DNA of 64,000 nt from Mycocentrospora acerina (taxonomy: Eukaryota; Ascomycota; Dothideomycetes; Pleosporales), in NCBI GenBank assembly GCA_022701365.1, contig JAKUHH010000072.1, positions 310,001-374,000 on the forward strand. The letters are read 5' to 3'. Positions within the stretch are counted from its first letter, which is position 1. The number at the start of each line of letters is the position of its first letter. Shown piece after piece: positions 11,815 to 22,921 of this stretch. Under the pieces are notes generated by a model that had not been told where the DNA came from, did no database searches, and was given only the letters and a program-made list of their open reading frames with translations. Position numbers and translations under genes: made by a program.

Positions 11815-14097
11815 ATAGTACGCATGTATGAGTATGGAGTTGTGAAGATAGAAGTTGGGAGGGACACATGCATTGGCGGCGTTGAGCGAATTAGACTCTT
11901 GATTCTGGTGGGAATTCTACACTTTTATGGGGTATTGCTGTGCACACGTATCGACTGAGCTATCACCGTCAAAGAAGTTTGTTACAGCAAATACAATACA
12001 TCAATAACCTGAATGCTGAGATATCGAGGGTAGTTGTTGCGGTTGCCTACTCAAAGACGTGCTAAGAAGATGCAGGGGTGCCAAGCGGAGAGTAGGAAGT
12101 TGCGACGACACTCAGTTTTGATCATCACCACATCGCTTTACTTAACTATCGTTCGGTAATATCAACTTCCTTTGATGAGGACTGTACGATTTAATATTTA
12201 TCACTGCCAGAACAATAACTTCTCACCTGATCGGCCTCAGCACAGACTGCTCACATGCGACCATCAGTCAAGACCCAATAGCTTGAAGTATTGCAGCACC
12301 TTTGGCCAACAGCAATGCCTCCCGAGTGCCAGCTTAACTATCAGCTCAAGTGATCAGTCGAAGAAAAACAAATTGCAAATCACAACCCCGAAGTTCCGGG
12401 TGATTGGTAACGGATCCCGACCATGACCATAAATCGCTAAGCACATGTGTTGTCAGACCGCTACAGAGGAATTCGGGGTCGGGAAATTAGCTATTTCAGA
12501 TCCACGACGAGCTCGAAAGTTGTTGTGGGTCTCGGGGTACTGCAGTGGAGTGCGTGGAGTGATAGCTTGGAAACCTGAGAAACGATCGATAGGGGTTCGA
12601 TCATTCAAGATCCAGAACAGGGCTTTGCAAGGAAAACAGTGGGTGTTGTGGGGAGATGGTCTGATATTCTTTTGGACAAAGTACTCTGTGGCTCTAACGC
12701 TGGTATGAAGGAGTACATGGAGAGGTCTAGTCCATCGTATGGCGCGGCTGTCATTCGGGCGTTGAGCCCGTACGAACAAAGACTGCTAGACCAATTATGA
12801 CGGCAGCAAACAGCAAGGAATTCGGCTTTAGGAAATCTCGGAAACAGAGTCTGACGGGGTGCGGAGTGATAGGCACATCGATTCTGTGGGGGTAAAGAGT
12901 TTTTCTTCAGTTCCTGGTTCGTGGAGACCCCGTCTTCAGAGTAATGGTGTTATCAACGGTCAACAATAGCCCAAATCGTACAAATACACCAATATGGTGA
13001 TAAGGTGTTTCCCTTTGACGCCAACCAGGTCACTCAGCCGATAATACCCTCTGGTATCACTTGGCTACAATCACTCAGGTAGTGTTTATTGAACAACGAA
13101 CAACAGGCCACCCACACCATTGGCATGGCCCTATGTGGATACCGAACAATCATCGGGTCTCGTGTCGCGAGACGAAAGGTGGCAAGCGGACGATGAGACC
13201 GGATGAGGCGCCACCGGGTGAGGTCTGCTTTGCAACGTAACATTCTATGCGCTCATTCCAAGACTATCCGACTCACAGTACGTCATATCAAGCAATGATG
13301 ATCTACCAAGACTTTCCGTCATCTGGCACATGGATAACGCGGGAACCCTATTCGTCGAACGCCTCGTATGTACGTTGATATCAGAGCAAATTGGCAAGGC
13401 CTCCCAGGCCCAAACTACAATCTTGAACCATCACTCAACAATTCGGATCACGAATCCAAGATGCCTTGTTTCGCACAAGAGCACGGTGTGCAGTAAGTCA
13501 GCGTATTGTACAGTCTACAATGAAGCGTTGGGCGAGGTCTGCCGTAGTTTGCTCACGCTGTTATAACGAGTATTTTTTCGCCGACAATCTCTCCGTAAAG
13601 TCACCGACCCCACAATAAACGTCACACTCGGTCACTGTCGGTCCTTTGAATATCAAAAAGAAAGTTACGCGTAGAAGACTGTTCAAATGTTCAGAAGACT
13701 ATGAGATGGGGATCGTTTTGCTGTGCGATAAAAGCAGTGAAATCTCTGCTGGCTATGGAATATTGGTATGATCGGAGTTGCAGCAATCTTTAATGTGGAT
13801 TATGAGACGTGCCATTGTGGATCCTCCGATAAGCTAGAGCAGAGCCTCATTCGGGATCTTAGCAAGGCCTGCATGTTCAGTATCCACTCGATTAGACGCG
13901 GTCCGTTCGGCGCCCTCCCGAACATCACCCATGGTCAGTGCTATGACGTCGTAGGTGGGTTTTTCGAATAAGAGTCTCTTGAAGCAGTATTCTGTTGAGA
14001 AATCAGCGGATGAAACATCACTACAGTTTCGTGCTATAACGCCTTTTTATTTTAATACCCACTGCTAGACCTCTCCTTTGAGTGACAGTCAAACATC
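11815..14097. other. Intergenic region (2.3 kb)
   Basis: No supported coding region, tRNA or transposon feature. Open frames are short and lack family motifs. The last 500 bases are presumably the promoter of the MFS transporter that follows. Confidence 0.5.
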
Positions 14098-15876
14098 ATG
14101 TCGTTTTATCTTCCTTCCTTTTCAGCGCCTCCTTCGCGGCCCGGCTCTCTGGCTGCCTCGAGAGCAAACTCAACATACACAGGTGCTCGAAGTGCACCAA
14201 ACAGCAGACCCGTCACTCCTCGAAATTACTCTTCTGCACCCGTCACACCAGCTGTCTTGTCAAGGGCGAATAGCAAAGAATACGATGGGTCGGAAACACC
14301 AGAAACAATAAATTCAGAGGTCATTCGCAATGAAAAGGGTGAACCAATGATTGGGAGGATTGTTGGTGGAAAATTTGTCAACTCAGAAGTTGAGGATATC
14401 GATGCGGACTGTGGTCCTATCAAGACCGTCGATGTCGATATGCCATTGACATTGACAGAGACGGTCAACCACAACGGCAAGGAATACATTGTTCTCACCT
14501 TTGCTACTGGGGATCCTGAAAATCCCTTCAACTGGAATCCATGGTACAAGCGGAGTATTACTACCATGCTCAATTTGATGACACTATTCATCGGTCTTGC
14601 AACAACGGCCTACAGTTCTGGAATCAACAGCATGTGTGAGGATTTTGGCGTGCCTACTATCATGGGTCAGCTTGGCTTGTTCACTTTCAACATTGCCTGC
14701 GCCATTGCACCCATGATACTCGCCCCCTTCTGCGAGCTGGTCGGACGAAAGATTGTGTATGCGGGTGCTTTCCTGTGCTTCTCGCTCATCTTTATCGGAC
14801 TGGCACTAGCCCAAGATATTGGCACAATCATCGGTCTCCGGCTCCTGCTCGGTCTCTTCGGATGTGTCGGCACCATCTTGGTCGGCGGTACTTTTGACGA
14901 CATGTACGAGCCACACAAGCGCGGCCGACCCATGGCCATGTTCAGCTTCGTCGCCATCTTCGGTACCGTTGCGGCCCCCATCTACGCTGGTTTCATCGAC
15001 CAAGCCCTCGGCTGGCGATGGATTCAAGGCATCCAGGGACTCGCCAACATTCCCCTCCTGATCGCCATCTTCGTCGCCTTCCCCGAGACTCGTGGTGGTG
15101 CCAGACTCCACAAGCGCGCTAAAGCCCTCCGCAAAGCCACCGGCGATGAGCGCTTCGTTGCCGAGGACGACATCTACACGCCCGACATCAAATCCATGCT
15201 GCGCGCATCCTCTGTAAAAGCCATTCACATGCTTGTCACCGAACCCGTCGTCTTCGCCTTTGGCCTCTGGATTGCCTTTTGCTGGGCCGTCGTATTCCTC
15301 TTCCTCTCTGTGATTCCCATCACCTTTTCTGAGAAGCGCGGCTGGAACGAAGGCGTCAGTGGCCTCCCCTACATCTCCCTCGGCGTCGGCACCTTCTTGG
15401 GATGGGCGGCCCACCACCTCCAAATGCGCAAGTACAACCAGCTCCAGGAAGACCCCAACGTCCGCATCGTCCCTGAACACCGTCTATACGGCGCAATGTT
15501 CGGCGCTATCTGGCTCCCCGTTGGTCTTTTCATCTACTCCTTCACGCAGTACGGATACCTATCATGGGTCGGCCCGGTCATTGGTCTCGCACCTATTGCA
15601 TTCGGTATCTTCTTCGTATTTGAGAGCACATACAGCTACACAGCCGACTGCTATGGCGAGACCTCCTCATCTGCAATCGCCGGACAGGGTCTCATGCGAA
15701 ACACACTTGGTGCCGTCACACCGCTATTCGCCAGCGCATTCTTCCATAACGTGGGAAGTCAGTACGCTGGACTGATTCTGGCGCTATTCGGTACCCTCTT
15801 GAGTGTCATCCCGTTTGTCATGTTCAAGTATGGACATTTGTTGCGGGCGAGGAGCAAGTTGGCCAAGGTGTACTAG
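14098..15876 (+). CDS. MFS transporter, DHA1 drug/polyamine:H+ antiporter family
   Basis: Single-exon gene of 592 residues. A Ser/Thr/Pro-rich cytosolic tail of about 150 residues is followed by the family's FNWNPWYKRSITT entry motif and 12 predicted membrane helices. The loop 2-3 motif appears as FCELVGRKIVYAG, and a GLRLLLGLFG helix follows. The VGGTFDDMYEPHKRGRPMA segment is typical of the Tpo1/Flu1/Caf5 branch that exports drugs and polyamines at the plasma membrane. The start is the first ATG after a TC-rich leader. Substrate is not determinable. It lies about 1.1 kb from the convergent amine oxidase gene. An amine exporter and an amine oxidase as neighbours is suggestive but unproven. 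Confidence 0.93.
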   Translation: MSFYLPSFSAPPSRPGSLAASRANSTYTGARSAPNSRPVTPRNYSSAPVTPAVLSRANSKEYDGSETPETINSEVIRNEKGEPMIGRIVGGKFVNSEVEDIDADCGPIKTVDVDMPLTLTETVNHNGKEYIVLTFATGDPENPFNWNPWYKRSITTMLNLMTLFIGLATTAYSSGINSMCEDFGVPTIMGQLGLFTFNIACAIAPMILAPFCELVGRKIVYAGAFLCFSLIFIGLALAQDIGTIIGLRLLLGLFGCVGTILVGGTFDDMYEPHKRGRPMAMFSFVAIFGTVAAPIYAGFIDQALGWRWIQGIQGLANIPLLIAIFVAFPETRGGARLHKRAKALRKATGDERFVAEDDIYTPDIKSMLRASSVKAIHMLVTEPVVFAFGLWIAFCWAVVFLFLSVIPITFSEKRGWNEGVSGLPYISLGVGTFLGWAAHHLQMRKYNQLQEDPNVRIVPEHRLYGAMFGAIWLPVGLFIYSFTQYGYLSWVGPVIGLAPIAFGIFFVFESTYSYTADCYGETSSSAIAGQGLMRNTLGAVTPLFASAFFHNVGSQYAGLILALFGTLLSVIPFVMFKYGHLLRARSKLAKVY

Positions 15877-16765
15877 AAGATGCTGAGACGATTTGGTCAG
15901 GTAAACTTTGGATATTTGCATTTTGTATTCGTTTTGGCATAGCGTTGCATGGTTGGCATGGAAAGAAGGTTGCTCCAGACTGCGCTTTTGCACTGGCATC
16001 TTGATGAAAACGGTCTCATTATTACCATTTTAAATACTCTTGAACGATTCGATGTATGGATGTATGTATTTTGTTAGTTAATTTTACGAACATTTAAAAA
16101 AATTGTTTTACTTGAGTATTTACAGTGATGGGGGGAGTGACTGATATTTGGATAACATTTTATGTATGTTTGTGGAGTAAATTCGAATTACTGATACCTA
16201 CCTACTCTGAGATCCAAAGTGGTTTTCTTTGAGTACAGCTTTTCCTATAGCTCAAAACGAAATCATGCCCGTAGAGGGCAAATCTAAAAATCTTCGAGGA
16301 TAAGATAGACTAGGAGGTATTTCAAATATCGAGATTAAGAAGATTTCCATATGGTGTTATTGATACAAAATTAATTTACTGAAAATGATACTTAATACTG
16401 ATCTATTTGTCGCGAAAAAAATTGCACAATGAGTACTCCAAATACACGTTCCATACCCTTACCGCCTTTCTTCAATCTACGTCTCAGTCTATTATACACA
16501 TTTATTCATAAAAAAATTTAATCTAAATCATTCCCGATGATGAATCACATTTTTGACCTAACATGGAGAAGCATGTGTGATGGATTTTTCAATTTTTTTA
16601 CAAATGTAGTGTTTGCGCGGGAATATGGCTAGATGGAAAGAAGTTGTTTGGGCATTAAATGCGATCGTAGAGAGAAAAAGGGGTAAATTTTTTCCTTCTT
16701 GTTCTTCTTCTTCCAAAAAAAAATACCATAGTGATGAGAGCGTGTCGTGTCGTTATAAATGGTCT

Positions 16766-16829
<64 letters not shown>

Positions 16830-16979
16830 CGGAATGCCTACCCACGCTCCCAGTCCGACTATAGAGCATACATAGCAAGGCAAACTGAGTCCACTTGTGC
16901 AATTTCTTGAATCAAAATCAAGTAATGTGAAAATCTAATCTACTCTAAACCATCTAACAACGAACCTCTAAAAAAAGTT
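15877..16979. other. Convergent intergenic region, AT-rich
   Basis: Between the 3' ends of the MFS transporter and the amine oxidase. It is strongly AT-rich with many A and T runs and contains the (GTA)n microsatellite listed separately. No gene seen. Confidence 0.6.
16766..16829. repeat. (GTA)n trinucleotide microsatellite, about 21 units
   Basis: Uninterrupted GTA units over 64 bases, starting after GGTCT and ending before GCGGAATGCC. It lies about 150 bp beyond the stop codon of the amine oxidase gene. Confidence 0.95.
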
Positions 16980-19233
16980 CTACAGCTCCGTCCTACAGCA
17001 CACGGTAGACTCCCCCTCAAACAAAACGCTCCGATTCCCCTCTTGTGTCGAAACAGCAACATCCATGCCAGGATTTCCCGTAAAGAAATTCACCGGCTTC
17101 AACCCCACCACCATCTTCTCACACGGCATAACAGGCCAGTCCTCGATCCTCGGATTATGCGTCGAGCCAAAGGTATGCCAGACGATAACGTCTGAATTTC
17201 TCAGTGACTGGCTTTCAGTACCAGCACCAGGACCAGCAGCAACACTGTGGGCGCGTCTAGCTATTCCCGAGGCGATGCCGTCCCCGCCGGCGGATTGCAT
17301 GGTGAAGCGGCCAGAGGGGAAGAAGTCGTCTTCTTCGTAGCGGGTGACCCATACGGCGTGTTGGGCGAATTCGGAGCGCTTGGCGTGGAAGGATTGTGGG
17401 TGGGCGAGGAGCATTTGGCTGTAGCAAGGGAGGAGTTTGAAGCCAATGGGGGTGTGGGTGATGGGGTTTATGACGGATTCGTTTATGAATTTAAAGGTGC
17501 GGTTTTTGGTAAAGTCGAGGTCGTGGCCGCCTTCTTGGTCTACGAAGGTGCTGGTTGTGGTGTAGCCCATGTGGAAGGGGTTGGGGGTGTTGGGGTCGTC
17601 AATGGGCATGGGATGGGATTCTTCTACTACGATGGAGTTTGCGTGTCCGTCGATGGCTGGGTCGATGCGGAGGCTGAAGAGGTGTTGGTGGTAGGGTGCT
17701 AGGACTCCGGGGGCAACTTTTGTGCCGTAGGGGACTTTGGAGCTGTCGTCGAATTTAATAGGGACTGTGGAGAGGATTCCTGTGGCTCGGACTTCGTAGA
17801 AGATGGAAGCATCTTGGCAGAAATGGAAGGCGAAAATGTACTCGTAGTTACTAACTGTGATGATGGTTTGAAGCACGAGTATTCGAGATCGTGTGACAAC
17901 GGCGTTTTGAGTGTGATAGCTGGTATGTTTCCACAAGATGCCGTCGTCTTGTTCGTGGCAACAAACTACATTCGGGAGCTGCATTGGCTCTCCAGAAGCT
18001 GTATTATGCCAGCCGTCGAAATACTTGATCGTTCCTGGTCAGGAATGTTAACATCAGCAGGGCTGGAAAGGAAATGAATCTTACCAAGGCAGTCGCACCC
18101 TAGACGCAGATTATTTGCATTAATCCCCGCTCCATCATTACCCAAATCAAACGCCGCCTTGCGTGGATACGGAGCACGCGGGTCACCATACGGCACAAAC
18201 ATCTCCGCAAGAGAGAGGCGATAAAACAAGCTGCGGCCATCGTAGCGAATATCATGGAGAGTGAGACCTTCACGATAGTTGAACCCAACCCGGAAGCTCC
18301 ACTTCTCCCAGTCAACACGCTGTCCATGGATCTGAAAGGACGGGCCATCGGGCTGAACAACTTGATACGGCTTGGTGGTAGTGCGAGGACTCGGCCTCAA
18401 ATCCGGGTGATATTCGCTCTCTGAGCTCGAATGGATATTTCGTCGATCGAATTTGCGTGGTTCGCGGTGAATACTCTCGCCTGCCGAAGTGGGAAGCCGA
18501 TAAACATCAGTGACTTGAAGTCTTTCTGAAACCTCCGCGCAGAGATCGAGCGGATACGCATAGTAGTTTGCATCCAGATGGTCCACTAGACGGAGGTAGA
18601 ACCAGCACTGCAAGTATTTTGTTAAAATAATTCTACCCACAAAAAGAGAACAGCAATTTTCAAATACTAACCATGGTGATACGCTCAGTCATGTCGTTCA
18701 TCCCATCGGTAGCATACGCCCAGGGCTCAACGACAACCGTGGATCCAGCAGGAAGATCAAGCACGCATATCTCCTTCTTCACCCTCTCATCTGCCAAACA
18801 CGTTCCCTCGACCTCCTTCATGTACGCAGAATCAATGTAAGAATGCTTTCCCTCAAGGTGCTGCTTTTTCAGAGGGACCTTGTTCTTCACATCAACCAGC
18901 AGCTCAAAGAGACTATTGCGCTTCTTATCCGCGTTCTTGACGTATACTTGTACCCGTGCGCAACGAACGGGTACAGAATCTGCAGGCTGGTTGTGATGCT
19001 CCCGGTCGAGGAATTGCAGCATTTCATGTTTTGGCGGTTCCTTTAATGTGATGACGCGGAAATTGAGGTCTTGACCTCGGAAGAGCGGGCGAACGACATC
19101 AGCCGCCTTGAAGTATGGAAATTCATTAGAAGGTATCCGATTAGAATATAACACAAGGAAATCTCACCGTGGCTATCTCCTCTGGTGTGAGCGGATCAAA
19201 CGGGTGGGGGGTTGTCAAGGCGTGATGGTCCAT
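16980..19233 (-). CDS. Copper amine oxidase (topaquinone-dependent primary-amine oxidase)
   Basis: Oxidises primary amines to aldehyde, ammonia and hydrogen peroxide, often in peroxisomes in fungi. Four exons (19233-19168, 19106-18672, 18607-18085, 18034-16980) join in frame to 692 residues, a normal length for the family. The topaquinone precursor tyrosine is in the SNYEY motif (about Y405). The catalytic-base aspartate is in AAFDLGNDGAG (about D321), before the LRLGCDCLG stretch. Copper ligands include HQH (about H457/H459), with a third histidine expected in the THNPRIEDWPVMP region. The N-terminal domains (LTPEEI, FRGQDLNFRVITLKEPPK) also match. All catalytic residues appear intact. Introns are 50-64 nt. 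Confidence 0.95.
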
Positions 19234-20199
19234 GATGAGAAACAAGGATGCGATGAGTAGCGAGTAACTAGGCAGAGCAACAACGATTGTGAAGATATCA
19301 CCCGAAGAAAAGTATTAAAAAAAATCAGAATCTTGGTGTTTGTTTAAATAGCCTGGCAGATGACAACCCTCCCCCTCAAAAGACGCCAACTACACAAGGT
19401 CGTATCCACATCCTTAGCGTCAAACTCAAGCCGCACTACACTATCTATCCATCCTCACTCACCCACAGACAAACATCTACCCATCAAACCACAACTCCGC
19501 AGCGTGCATTACCTTTAGCGACTAGCTCGAGCAAGAAAGAAAGAAAAAAAATCTCTACTTTGAGGTGTTGCTCGCTTCCACGCTCCTCCAAAGGTATAAA
19601 CCCCCCCTCTCGCTCTCGCTCTCGGCTACGCGCACCTCCAAAGGTATAGATGGATGGATAGATGGTTATCTAGCTCCGCGCTGTGCTTTTGTGTCGTCAG
19701 GCCCCACCCCACTTTTCAGCCAACCCAACACAACACAACACAACACAACACAATACTACCTGCCTTTGGAGGTTTGGTTGATTGATTGATTGATTGACAG
19801 ACGGACGGAGGGATGGGACAATGCAATCGATTAGCCTCTCTTTTCTTTTAGTAATAAAAATCGATGGTTTTATATTTTGAATACCTACAGTGGTAATTAG
19901 TTTTTTGCTGGGTTGAATTGAATTGAATTGAAATGAATCCAGGCTAATTATATGTATGTTGGGCGATTAAGAGGTAGGTTTGAGGGCAGTGGGAAAGTAA
20001 TTGTAGTGTTCAAAAACTCCATTTGGAGTCTTTTTTGGAGTCATTTTGAATTCTTTAAATATTGTAAAGGAGATGGCGGCTTTTTTGCAGCCTCGACGTG
20101 TTACTTTTTTTTTTTTAAAAAAAAACATCCACTACAGATATCTGCTTCAATGCCACTTCTATCCATCACTGCACAAATTGGCTAATTTGAATTTCTTGC
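19234..20199. promoter_or_regulatory. Upstream region of the amine oxidase with repeated CCTCCAAAGG elements
   Basis: Non-coding. Contains CCTCCAAAGGTATA at 19585-19598 and again at 19635-19648, exactly 50 bp apart. An inverted CCTTTGGAGG lies at 19763-19772. Also present are an AACAC pentamer run (19727-19754), GATG and TTGA tetramer runs, and A/T homopolymers near 20100-20128. The elements lie 350-540 bp upstream of the amine oxidase start. Confidence 0.45.
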
Positions 20200-20926
20200 T
20201 TATTCTGCCAACTTACTCAATGCCTCCCCTTCCACTCTCAATCCAACCCACTCGTTTTTCCGCTTGGCACCAACTGTCTCACTCTGGTAAAACTCAAGAC
20301 TACTGGTGTTCCAATCTAGACAACTCCACTCTAACCTCCCTCCCCCGACAAGTTTGGTCTCACGCGCCAACTGCTTCAGCAGCAACTTGCCGTAGCCCTT
20401 GCCCCGGTAGTCGGGTTGCACAAACAGATCTTCGAGATAAATGCCAGGGCCGGTCCAGGTACTGTAGTTGTAGTAAAACAGGGCCATTGCGCATGTGGTG
20501 CCGTCGGGAGCGGCGAGAAGAAGAGTCTTGGCATAGCCAGGAGTAAAGTTTGGGGCTGAGGCAGAGGAGGATTGGGCAAAGGAGAGGGTCTCTGAGAGGG
20601 AAGCTTCCGTCATGAGGACAGATGAGGCGGCCTTTTCGTAGGTGGCGAGTTCTATGATAAGAGAGAGGATTGTGGAGACATCTAGACACATCAGGGATTA
20701 GAACAATTGCGGGGATGATATTATGCGGGGAAAGAGAACGTGCAGATTTTTGGGGGTTGCGGGAGAAATAGGAAGAGGGCGGTGAAAAGGTAGTGGGAAA
20801 GTAGGGTAGGATGTGTGGGCATGGAAGATTATTACCTTCGCGTTTGGCATAACGTATAGTGGCGCCGTTGGACTCTAGGATGGATGCGCTGGGGTCTATT
20901 GACTCCGTACCGTTCGACGCTGACAT
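20200..20926 (-). CDS. GNAT-family N-acetyltransferase, diamine/polyamine type
   Basis: Two exons (20926-20836 and 20681-20200; intron 154 nt) give 190 residues. The acetyl-CoA binding signature is in IYLEDLFVQPDYRGKGYGKLLL, which matches the spermidine/spermine N1-acetyltransferase branch (LED-V-P-YRG-G-G). The later LEWSCLDWNTSSLEFY segment, with its W-N-x-x-x-x-x-F-Y pattern, also fits. The likely role is acetylation of a diamine or polyamine, in line with the fungal Ats1-like proteins; the precise substrate is inference. Its 3' end faces the promoter region of the amine oxidase, transcribed on the same strand. Confidence 0.88.
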
Positions 20927-21080
20927 GGTGGTAGCTTTTGGGTTGAAAATGTAGAGGTTGGCCGGTTGTATGTTTGCAATGTTGGTACGTGCGAGCGTCC
21001 TGTTGCAATTGTAGTTCCTGAGTACGCCCTTTGAATGACGAGGCCGGCAGAATGGTGGGTTGACGTCGATGTGGCGGGGA

Positions 21081-22430
21081 TCAATGTCCGCTAGTCTCAC
21101 CGCTCTCGGCATTTGCCGCAGCAGCGCGCTTTCTCTTCCACTCGTCGAGTTCTTTCCGCAATGGGTTGTCTTCTGGAAGGAATTCTGTAAAGAAGGGGAA
21201 GCGCACGTATTCGCCCTTGTCATTCCTGGGCTGAATATAGGGCACCTTTGAAGTCTTGGCAGTGTCAGGCACAATCTCCTTGCGCGTCTTGGGTACATGG
21301 CCGGCTACGTCTACGCCAGCGAAAAGCGTCTCGTCGACGGCATAGGTGTTGCGACTGGTGCGGCGCATGGGCTCGCCCCAGGTTGCGATCCATCTCTTGC
21401 GTTCTTGGTCGTAGTCGAGTTTGCAGCAGAGGGTGAAGATCTTGGAGTAAAGACGACGCATGAACTTTGGATTCAGGGTGTGCGGGCGATTGATGCCTGC
21501 TGGCCTGTCTGCTCTGCTCAGCTTGTCCAGGGCGAGTCCGTCGTGTATAGTTTTCTTGAAGATTTCCACATCCTGGACAGTAGCTGGGTTGAGCTCCGCC
21601 GCGGGCGTTCTCCGTTTGATGATACTGACGGGCTGTTCGCCAGTGATGATGGCACGCATGTTGTCCCACTCTTCGTTTGGTAGTGGAGGAAGGAGCCGCT
21701 CCAGGGTCTCTGCATACCATCTCTTGACATTGTTGCGTGCTCGCTTGATGGGCATGGGTCGATGCCAGACGTTGTGGATGGGCGTCTTGAAGGCAGCACC
21801 CTTTAAATCCCTGTGCAGTCGAAGACCTTTTTGGTGCTGTGACTGGAGGACAGTGCGCAGACGGGCATAGTGGTCAGAGATGGCAATTACATGGTTGGCT
21901 TTGGAGACCTTGGGCGCGTCAAAGTACTGCAGGTAGCGTTTGTCGCTGTGGTAGAGTTGCTGCAGTGGTGTTGGACCTTCAAAGGACGGGGGTGCAGCTT
22001 CTCCATCCTTCAACACGGGGGGGTCTGGCGTCAGCAGGGTTTCCAGCAACGAGTGCTTGCGCCTCCCCAGGCGGCCGTAGGCAAAGTGCAGCACCTTTTG
22101 CAGACATGGCTGCTCGCCGATGTTTGCGCGGCGCAGGTAATTGAGCCCTTTGTGGCCCTTTCTCAGCAGCACGTGCGCACGCTCATTAATGATGCCTGTC
22201 TGGCGGCGCTTGAAGCCCTGGGGCCTGTACTTGTCGACAGCCTGCACGTGGACAAAAGGCGTCGCCGTCGCCGTCGCCGTCACCGTCGCGCTCTCCTTGG
22301 GCTGGTAGGCCTTGAAGCGGGCGACGACGTAGCGGCGGAAGTAGCAGCGGGCTGTCTGGTCGGGCAGGTACGAGGCCTCGCGCAGGAGTGCACGCAGCAG
22401 GTGGATGGCCCTGTGGCCCGACGGCGGCAT
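21081..22430 (-). CDS. Cup1-like LYR-motif protein
   Basis: Single-exon 449-residue protein. The N-terminus HLLRALLREASYLPDQTARCYFRRYVVARFK is a Complex1_LYR-like helix bundle of the kind in the fungal 'LYR motif-containing protein Cup1-like' group. The rest is basic, with conserved-looking HRPMPIKRARNNVKRWYAE and RRLYSKIFTLCCKLDYDQERKRW segments. LYR proteins generally work in mitochondria with acyl carrier protein in assembly of complexes or ribosomes; the exact role of this group is not established to me. A short VTATATATP run is coded by GTCGCC-type repeats at about 22257-22294. It is transcribed head to head with the APSES factor. Confidence 0.8.
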   Translation of the reverse strand: MPPSGHRAIHLLRALLREASYLPDQTARCYFRRYVVARFKAYQPKESATVTATATATPFVHVQAVDKYRPQGFKRRQTGIINERAHVLLRKGHKGLNYLRRANIGEQPCLQKVLHFAYGRLGRRKHSLLETLLTPDPPVLKDGEAAPPSFEGPTPLQQLYHSDKRYLQYFDAPKVSKANHVIAISDHYARLRTVLQSQHQKGLRLHRDLKGAAFKTPIHNVWHRPMPIKRARNNVKRWYAETLERLLPPLPNEEWDNMRAIITGEQPVSIIKRRTPAAELNPATVQDVEIFKKTIHDGLALDKLSRADRPAGINRPHTLNPKFMRRLYSKIFTLCCKLDYDQERKRWIATWGEPMRRTSRNTYAVDETLFAGVDVAGHVPKTRKEIVPDTAKTSKVPYIQPRNDKGEYVRFPFFTEFLPEDNPLRKELDEWKRKRAAAANAESGETSGH

Positions 22431-22921
22431 GGAGTCGCAATGGCGCGTCGATGCCGTCTATCTCGCAGTGTGCACTACATAGTATGCACGGCACAATGCG
22501 CACTGCCCAGCCCAGGCACCTGACCCGCCCAGGCTCTGCTGGTGGCGGCTGGGCGCAGATCAGACGGGGCGAGGGCGAGGGCGTGATTGGCCGGCTACTC
22601 GACGCTGCACAACCGAGACGCGTCGCGAACTGCTGGCACCTCGACGACGCCATCCATCCCCGCGACGCCGACCACGACGCATCCACCGCCGCCGCCGCCT
22701 CGACCGCCGACTCCGGAGCAGCGCATCCCGCCCACCGCCGCCGCGACACCACGCCCAGCAGCGCGCGACAGCCCCTATCTGCTCGGCCTCGCCCTGTCCC
22801 CGCCTCGGCATGCCCGCCGTTTGACGCTCCGCACATAGACACACGCCCAGACATATACACACACATCCACACACACAGCGCATTCACCGCCGGCACCGCG
22901 CCAACCCCCCGCCCCCGTGCC
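22431..22921. promoter_or_regulatory. Divergent promoter with an MCB-type ACGCGT element
   Basis: GC-rich 0.5-kb region between the Cup1-like gene and the APSES gene. An ACGCGT box, the binding site of MBF-type complexes, lies at 22618-22623. Runs of CACACA are near 22848-22880, close to the APSES start. The site is direct observation; its use is inference. Confidence 0.45.

Noticed and set aside
14806..15480. Minus-strand open frame of 224 codons within the MFS gene
   Set aside because: Mirror frame of a codon-biased GC-rich gene; sequence is a low-complexity Glu/Gly/Asp shadow.
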